From positions 43,558,879-43,622,878 of the forward strand of contig CM074187.1 of assembly GCA_037179385.1 (NCBI GenBank): a DNA stretch of 64,000 nt, in the 5' to 3' direction. The notes under the pieces were generated by a model. The model saw only the letters and a program-made list of their open reading frames with translations. It was not told the DNA's origin and made no database searches. A program made the translations under genes and the position numbers. Of this stretch, positions 58,651 to 64,000 are shown piece by piece. The stretch's first letter is position 1. Every line of letters starts with the position of its first letter. The stretch comes from Holothuria scabra. Taxonomy: Eukaryota > Echinodermata > Holothuroidea > Aspidochirotida > Holothuriidae.

Positions 58651-58969
58651 ACCTAACAGAAAAACACAGTGAATAATTGTGGCTAAGGGGGTGGGGGATG
58701 ATTTCGATTATTGGCCCATAGACTAAAGCCTCACAAGGCCTACCTAATGCGCGTCAACATTTATTGGTTTCTATTGTTGTTTTTATATCCTAGTCGATCG
58801 GCATGGGACCCAGAGGACCGACCGTTTTTTCGGGGCCACGCTTTTTTTAAGGGGGAATGGGCCTTGATTGCAGGCCCAGGGGGTCTAATGGGAAGGGTTC
58901 CCTAATCCCCTTTCCTCCTTTGAGAGCCACGGAGAGGAAGCCCTCCTCTTGACTGAGAATGTAATCTAG

Positions 58970-59366
58970 AACAACAAACTTCGTAGATGCGCACTGTTTA
59001 ACAAGGTGTTTCTTGATTGGTTGTTGCCATTGTATTGCATCGATTGTATTCTTTGTTAGGGTTAAGGATTAGGTTAGGGAATAGGGATTAGGCTATCGTT
59101 AGCCAGTACGGAAATTTCTTGTTAAACAGTGCGCATCGTCCCAACTTCGTCGTTCTTTTTAGAAAAAAAAATATTTCAAAATCAAAAGCTTTCATTGAAA
59201 ATTTGGTATTCTGTGAAAGACAGTTTAATTCCTAGCAACATTCCTTGCAATATCAAGAGCTTTCTCAAACCTCATCGCTCTCAAACGCACTGTTTAACAA
59301 GAAATTTCCTTACTGGGTAACGATAGCCTAATCCCTATTCCCTAACCTAATCCTTAACCCCAATAA
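58970..59366. repeat. Foldback (inverted-repeat) element with TTAGG-rich arms
   Basis: The arm at about 59056-59135 (GTTAGGGTTAAGGATTAGG to TGTTAAACAGTGCGCA) is mirrored at about 59287-59366 (GCACTGTTTAACAAGAAATT to CCTAATCCTTAACCCC). A further GATGCGCACTGTTTAACAAG lies at 58986. The arms are about 80 bp and nearly complementary. Confidence 0.88.
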
Positions 59367-59593
59367 GTGGTACAGTGGTAATGAACTGCGTCTTCCAGTC
59401 ATGAGGTCGTGAGTTCAAGTCCCAGCTCCGACATCAAAATTGTCGTCTAGTTTTCTGGGTTGTAGTTAATCTGCTATCCCTTAATCATAGACGTTAAATT
59501 GTGAGTTTGTCTCACGAGACTGGCGTTGCCAGCTTGGCGTTAGTACCCCTTCATCGGGGCGTTGCCGAGTTCCCGCAAGGGAGGATCAAATAA
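59363..59593 (+). mobile_element. tRNA-derived SINE S2, distinct from S1
   Basis: A tRNA-like head with AGTGGTACAGTGGTAATG and the B box GGTCGTGAGTTCAAGTCC (59405-59422), then a GC-richer body (GAGACTGGCGTTGCCAGC, CCCTTCATCGGGGCGTTGCC) ending near GGATCAAATAAC. It shares no body sequence with S1. Confidence 0.75.
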
Positions 59594-59750
59594 CAAACCC
59601 CTACCAAATTTGAAATACAACTTTATTGCAACTAAAATGTATTCTCTTTATCCGTGGGCAATTCCCGAATGGAATTTGCTTGATTTGGACACTCGCAATG
59701 CCCATGATGTTAATTCTTTCAAGAAAATAATTAGACTGTTTGGACAATAA
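59594..59750 (+). pseudogene. LINE ORF2 C-terminal fragment
   Basis: An open frame ending in TAA reads YSLYPWAIPEWNLLDLDTRN then NSFKKIIRLFG. The pattern FxPRTIxEWNxLPxxxxxAxSxxSFKxxL is the usual C-terminus of CR1/L2-like reverse transcriptases. Only this tail is present, abutting the S2 SINE. Confidence 0.65.
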
Positions 59751-60297
59751 GGCAATCTCTTCTAAAGCCCATTTTGAATTAGCGACCTGCTCCGATCCTG
59801 ACACGTACGCGACAACTATCATTATGGTGTTTGTACGTATTTAACGGACAGATGACAAATGCAGATAAAAATATCAATATAGCTGCCGGTGTCTCTTGAT
59901 GAAGTGGTGCCACATTATGTTAAATATCCGATTGTATCATTCCAGAGCTCCGATTTATGAGCGAGCAATAATCATTGGCGTAGCTAGAATTTTTTCGTGG
60001 GGAAGGGGGGAATATGGAGGTTGTACACTATTGTAGGGGGTTGGAGTTTACTATCTAAGCGTAGCGCCACCACCAGTTGGCGCGGAGCGTAAAAAGAGGA
60101 TTTTGGATTTTAACACCCTCCAGATGGCTGGAAATGGCATTTGCAAGGTTTAATCGTCCTTAATTCTGGTGAGAAAAATTCTGTGATTTTTCTTAGATTC
60201 AAACGCACTTTTGAAATCTGATAAGCTCAGTTTATTACTCCACTGGGATTGCAAATCCGGAATTCTGCTGTATTTTGCAAACAGCTGTTCCAGTGCT

Positions 60298-62158
60298 CAG
60301 TGGCGGTTCCAGGAATTTTCAGTGGGGGGGTCTGCATGTAGTTGGGTATCAAGTGTACACTGAGCGAAGCGCCACCATATAGGTATGTATGTTGTTTAGT
60401 TTCTGATGCCTATAAGAATTCAGGAAATGGATAATGGGGGTGGTAGGCATGTATCCAAATTTTAACATATTTTTTAAGTGTGATAACCACTGTACTAAGG
60501 GCGTAATTTGCAGCGCGCGGAGCGCGCTGAAATTTTCGCCAATATCAAATATTTGAAAATACGGAGCTTGTGTTGCAGAAAAGTTTGGATGCTGGGTTTC
60601 CTGGAAGGAAATTTGAACAGTTGGGGAATTTGCATTTTCTATCGGCAAATCTGAGGTTGGGCGGCGACCAAAGATCGTTGTTGCTACATAATGTTATCCA
60701 ACGCCTACATAATGAGGCTCTCCGACAAAAAATTTTTTGAGCTTAAATTGGAGAAAATATGGAATTTTATGAAAGAAAATTTATGAAAATAGCACTGTAT
60801 ATGGTTAACTGTGTCACTTGATGATCTGGTGTCACAAGTGTAGCAAATTTCCGATTTTTTCACTTCCAGAGCTCGGAAATGTTTACCAAAGTGAAGGTAT
60901 GAGGGAACACTTCTGTTAAGGAAATGCAATGCGCGCTGAAAATTTTGCTTCCTTGAATCAAATAATGATGAATATGGAGCTTTTAGAGAAAATTGATTGG
61001 GAATTTCGTAATTTCATGAGTTGTCAAAACCACATAGTAGACTGGTCTCACAATTGGCAAATTTCCGAATTCATTTCAGAGCCCCCTGCCCTCCTGGGTT
61101 TCTAAGAAAAGGGGGCGAGATGCAACATGGTGCTATATGTTTCAATATTTTAAGCCACTATGAAACTACCAAGCTTTCAAAAAAAAGTTCTTGAAAGTGT
61201 GGGTAATCATTACTTCAACGGACTATACGATGTGAATTAAATACCGGGTGTACTCTGTTAGCCCAACCGTCACACGGTTTTAGGCTATGTCATGTGTAAA
61301 CTGTAGGTAGTATCATGTAGTACGGTGTACCCTCCTTGACCTTTAACAGGAACGCCATCTTGTTATTTACGAACAACTCTCCCTCCCTCTTAACCTAGAT
61401 TCCCAAGGCCCATCCTGTTTCCGGTGTTGCCGGTGAACGTGACAAACTACCCCGCCCTAGTTCCACGTGTATGCTGTCTACCATATTTTCAAGGTGTGGC
61501 CAATTTCACCCTCTACAGCCTCCCCAGACATGACAGCTCCGAGCCTTCAAGTTTTGGTGGCACTCAACACACTGGTGCAGCAGACCTCGGACGACGAGCA
61601 CCTGCCTCAATCTGTATATAGTTAAGTTTTAAAAGTTCTTTTTTGTCGGCTGTTAATCGAACGGAATAAAACCGCCAATCGTCTTGAATCAGAACTAAAT
61701 CTTCTTCTCATCTGTTTATTCATATCTAAACTCGTATTGCATACACACTCTGCAACATCCCGGTACAAGCCTTGGTATCAACGATTGCCCATTATTCGAC
61801 AGTAGTCGTAGCCCCACGTATTAACGTAGACACACATGCGATGTCACAAACAGCGTTACCAACGGCCGTTGGCGGAAAACGCTGGATTTAGATATCTTTA
61901 TTGCGCAATGTGTTGACAAAACGGGTTAACCAAATGATACGGAAGATAGATACATTATGATTTACATTTTTCATTTTTTTGAAGAATATGACACAAAATA
62001 CGGTACCGGTAATCAAATAATGTAACAACTATCACTGTATTTTTAAAAAGTAATTAGGCCTAGATTACAATTAGACTGGCTGTCTATACAATTTTTTACC
62101 ATCCCGGTGGGGGGGGGGGTGGTATGCATACCCCCATCCCCCTCTGGATCCGCCACTG
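60298..62158. mobile_element. hAT-like non-autonomous element, 8-bp duplication with one mismatch
   Basis: Ends CAGTGGCGGTTCCAGG and CCTCTGGATCCGCCACTG form a terminal inverted repeat, flanked by CCAGTGCT (60290-60297) and CCAGTGCA (62159-62166). It carries an LTR-like segment and no visible transposase. Confidence 0.7.
61249..61768 (+). mobile_element. LTR of a retrotransposon followed by a primer-binding-like site
   Basis: About 520 bp from TGTACTCTG to CCCGGTACA, with matching TGTAC/GTACA ends. It has a TATA-like TGTATATAG near 61613, AATAAA at 61665-61670, and TGGTATCAACG at 61774, five bases after the LTR end, as expected for a tRNA primer-binding site. No gag or pol was seen in the 330 bases that follow, so the element is truncated. 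Exact ends are an inference. Confidence 0.65.
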
Positions 62159-62254
62159 CCAGTGCACGCCTGTGCAAGGTATTTCCAGACGCGTAGGGTA
62201 GCATTTCAGTATGGGGCAGAAGATTTTTTCATGAAAAATGTAATTCTGCCCGTA

Positions 62255-62880
62255 AGACATCAAAGCGGAGCGCCACCACTGGTTGGCGCGGAGCACCTAG
62301 AAAATTTGAAAATTCGTGCCTCTCAGACAGTCGAAAATAACATTTCCCAGGCTTATAAAAGGGATCCAAATATTCGATATTTTAAGTTTCAATTGCAGAT
62401 AAAAGTTCACTTCAAACTAAAATTCAAAAATTCAGCCAGAGAGACGAAGCGGAGGGCCACCATTGGTTGGCCCGAAGCGTAGAGAAAATTTTGAAATATC
62501 TGACCCCTCAGACAGTTGAAAATGGTATTTCCCGGGATTATAGGGGGATCTAAAAGGTCGCTATTTTCAGTTTCCTTTTGCAAAATAGTCACTTAAAACT
62601 TAAATTCTGCTATGAAGTGGTCTAAGTGGTGCACCACCATAAGTTGGGGCGGAAAGTGCAAGAAATTTTGAAAAATCCTTCCCTTCAGACAGTCAAAAAT
62701 GTCATTTCGTATGCTCGTATAGAAGGTGTACGCATTCGCTTTTTCGAGGTTCCGTTTTCAAAAACTGTTCACTTGAAACTAAAATTCTGCTGGGAAGACT
62801 ATCTACGCGGAGCGCCACCATTAGTTGGCCTGGAATGAACAGAAAACTTTGAAAAATCGGACCCCCGAGACAAGCGATAC
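62255..62880. repeat. Diverged tandem repeats, about 180-bp units, with GCGCCACCA hairpins
   Basis: The CCACCAYTGGTTGGC-type motif recurs at about 62271, 62455, 62632 and 62813, each followed by GAAAATTTTGAAAATC, CAGACAGTCGAAAAT and ATTTCCCAGGCTTATA. Related single units occur at 60057 and 60360. Each motif can form a short hairpin (CGCCACC with GGTTGGCG). Confidence 0.85.
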
Positions 62881-63703
62881 TTACATTTCTCAGGCTTATA
62901 GAGGGATCTAAGCAGTTGCTATTTGATCAGAAAAACTATATATGACTAATATGATTTTACTTTTGAAAAATTAAAACATTACAAGGTGTGTTTAAATGAA
63001 TTTTGAAGCAGACTTATGGGAAGACATTCTCACACTGCATCATTAAAGTATCTAAAAACAAATTACCGGTGCCCGATTTTCATAACCATTGCCCGTATTT
63101 GGCTCTAGAGCAGGATAGATGGCAAACTTTTGGGCACCTGAACACCCTACTGTCTGTCCGTTGAATTAATTTGGCAATTGAAAACGTCACAGCATTTTTT
63201 AATCTTTGCCCGAATATCTGACCATTTCGGGTAATTTTTGCAAGACTACAGTAAGCTTGTGGGGATGATGAAAAACTTTTTTTCATATTCTACCCAAATA
63301 GGTCGCAGATCTTTGTTATTTTCCATGAAAATTTTACTTTAAATGCAGCGTTCTCTGTTTTTCGGCAAAGATTTGAAGCTGATAATCGGACATTTCGGGT
63401 ATTGTGTTTTGATTATCTGTGACGTAAAAGTCACGATTAACACATTTTGGACTGCCCGAAGGTGAAGCGAATTTTTAAAACCTTGACTTGGTTTTTCATG
63501 AAAATTAATTGCGACTATATGGCGTTCCTTTCAATTTTCTGGCATATCTTTTTTAAGGTTTTGGCCACCTACAGGAATTTGCTGAAAAAACACCCCATTT
63601 TTTTCAAAATTTAAGGGTTATCCGAATTTTATTCCAAAATCCTGCCCGAATTAAGATTTTACAGAAATTTGGAGCAGTCTTCCCCCTTCCCCGTCTCGTA
63701 CGC

Positions 63704-64000
63704 CACTGAGAATGTCCACTCCACCCAAGAGCTAAGTGACGTCCTAGTTGTGAGGTAATAGTGGTATGGTAAGGCTGCGACCCTTGAGACTGCTTTGACC
63801 CAATATAGGTTTGGTAGTTGCACTGGCAGACAGGCCAATGACTGGCAGCAATGGCCGTGCAAAGCGCAAATTCCTTCCAACCATATTTGACTCAAATATT
63901 CAACCCACCACACCAAGTCTGATTTTGGAACAAATTTTTGCATTCCTAGGAATTGAACAAAACCCTACAGGAGATAGAAACAGGCCAGATGCTAGGAGCG
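63704..64000. other. Right-edge sequence, nothing recognised
   Basis: A 94-codon minus-strand open frame at 63659-63943 has no recognisable motif and partly overlaps the repeat end. Confidence 0.4.

Larger units (their letters stand above)
59967..63703. mobile_element. Composite hAT-like element with internal repeats (tentative outer element)
   Basis: The left end CATTGGCGTAGCTAGA followed by a G-rich stretch is mirrored by CCCCGTCTCGTACGCCACTG at 63684-63703. Motifs of the form CGCCACCAnTGGTTGGCG recur inside on both sides of the nested elements. The flanking 8-mers do not match, so the outer border is uncertain. The right part (63070-63660) repeats TTTGCCCGAA- and TTTCGGGTA-type motifs. 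Confidence 0.45.

Overview
This is an AT-rich animal genomic window, with no bacterial-style gene packing, and it is dominated by repeats. Two multi-exon protein-coding genes with GT-AG introns lie tail to tail. Around them are tRNA-derived SINEs, a CR1/jockey-type LINE, many short inverted-repeat transposons (MITEs), several hAT-like elements and a long satellite-like array. The gene content and the repeats rich in GGTCAAAGGTCA suggest a marine invertebrate deuterostome, most likely an echinoderm and perhaps a sea cucumber. That assignment rests on general impression, not on a database comparison.

Gene 1 (plus strand, 1-18368) is the 3' part of a TELO2-interacting protein 2 (TTI2)-like gene. 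Eight exons can be joined in a consistent reading frame: 46+212+69+54+309+113+92+158 nt, which gives 351 codons including the stop. The 5' part lies left of the window. One exon carries an in-frame TAA at 392-394 although the coding sequence continues on both sides. The large intron between 4419 and 9752 contains a satellite of about 145 bp units (5360-7400) packed with direct repeats of AGGTCA. The next intron (9864-16316) contains a piggyBac-type MITE, SINEs and a degenerate LINE.

Gene 2 (minus strand, 55093 down to 32130) is a complete short-chain dehydrogenase. It has six coding exons of 85+131+195+103+129+257 nt, encoding 299 aa, and most resembles 11-beta-hydroxysteroid dehydrogenase 1 (HSD11B1). 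An N-terminal membrane anchor, TGSSTGIG, NHI, SSVAG and YCCSK are all in place. A probable 5' UTR exon lies near 56251-56340, next to a GCCTA-rich stretch and a MITE.

Between the two genes (18.4-32.1 kb) I see no convincing coding exons, only MITEs, one SINE and unclassified AT-rich DNA. From 47 to 64 kb the DNA is a mosaic of mobile elements. These include piggyBac-type MITEs (one with a paralogous empty site inside the window), a hAT element inside a 16-bp minisatellite, a tandem array of about 570-bp units with a perfect ATGGCGGCCAT palindrome, a foldback element with TTAGG-like arms, a second SINE type, and a nested hAT/LTR/tandem-repeat composite at the right end. The two genes are not expected to act in one pathway: TTI2 serves PIKK kinase assembly, and the dehydrogenase acts on steroids or other carbonyl/hydroxyl substrates at the ER membrane.
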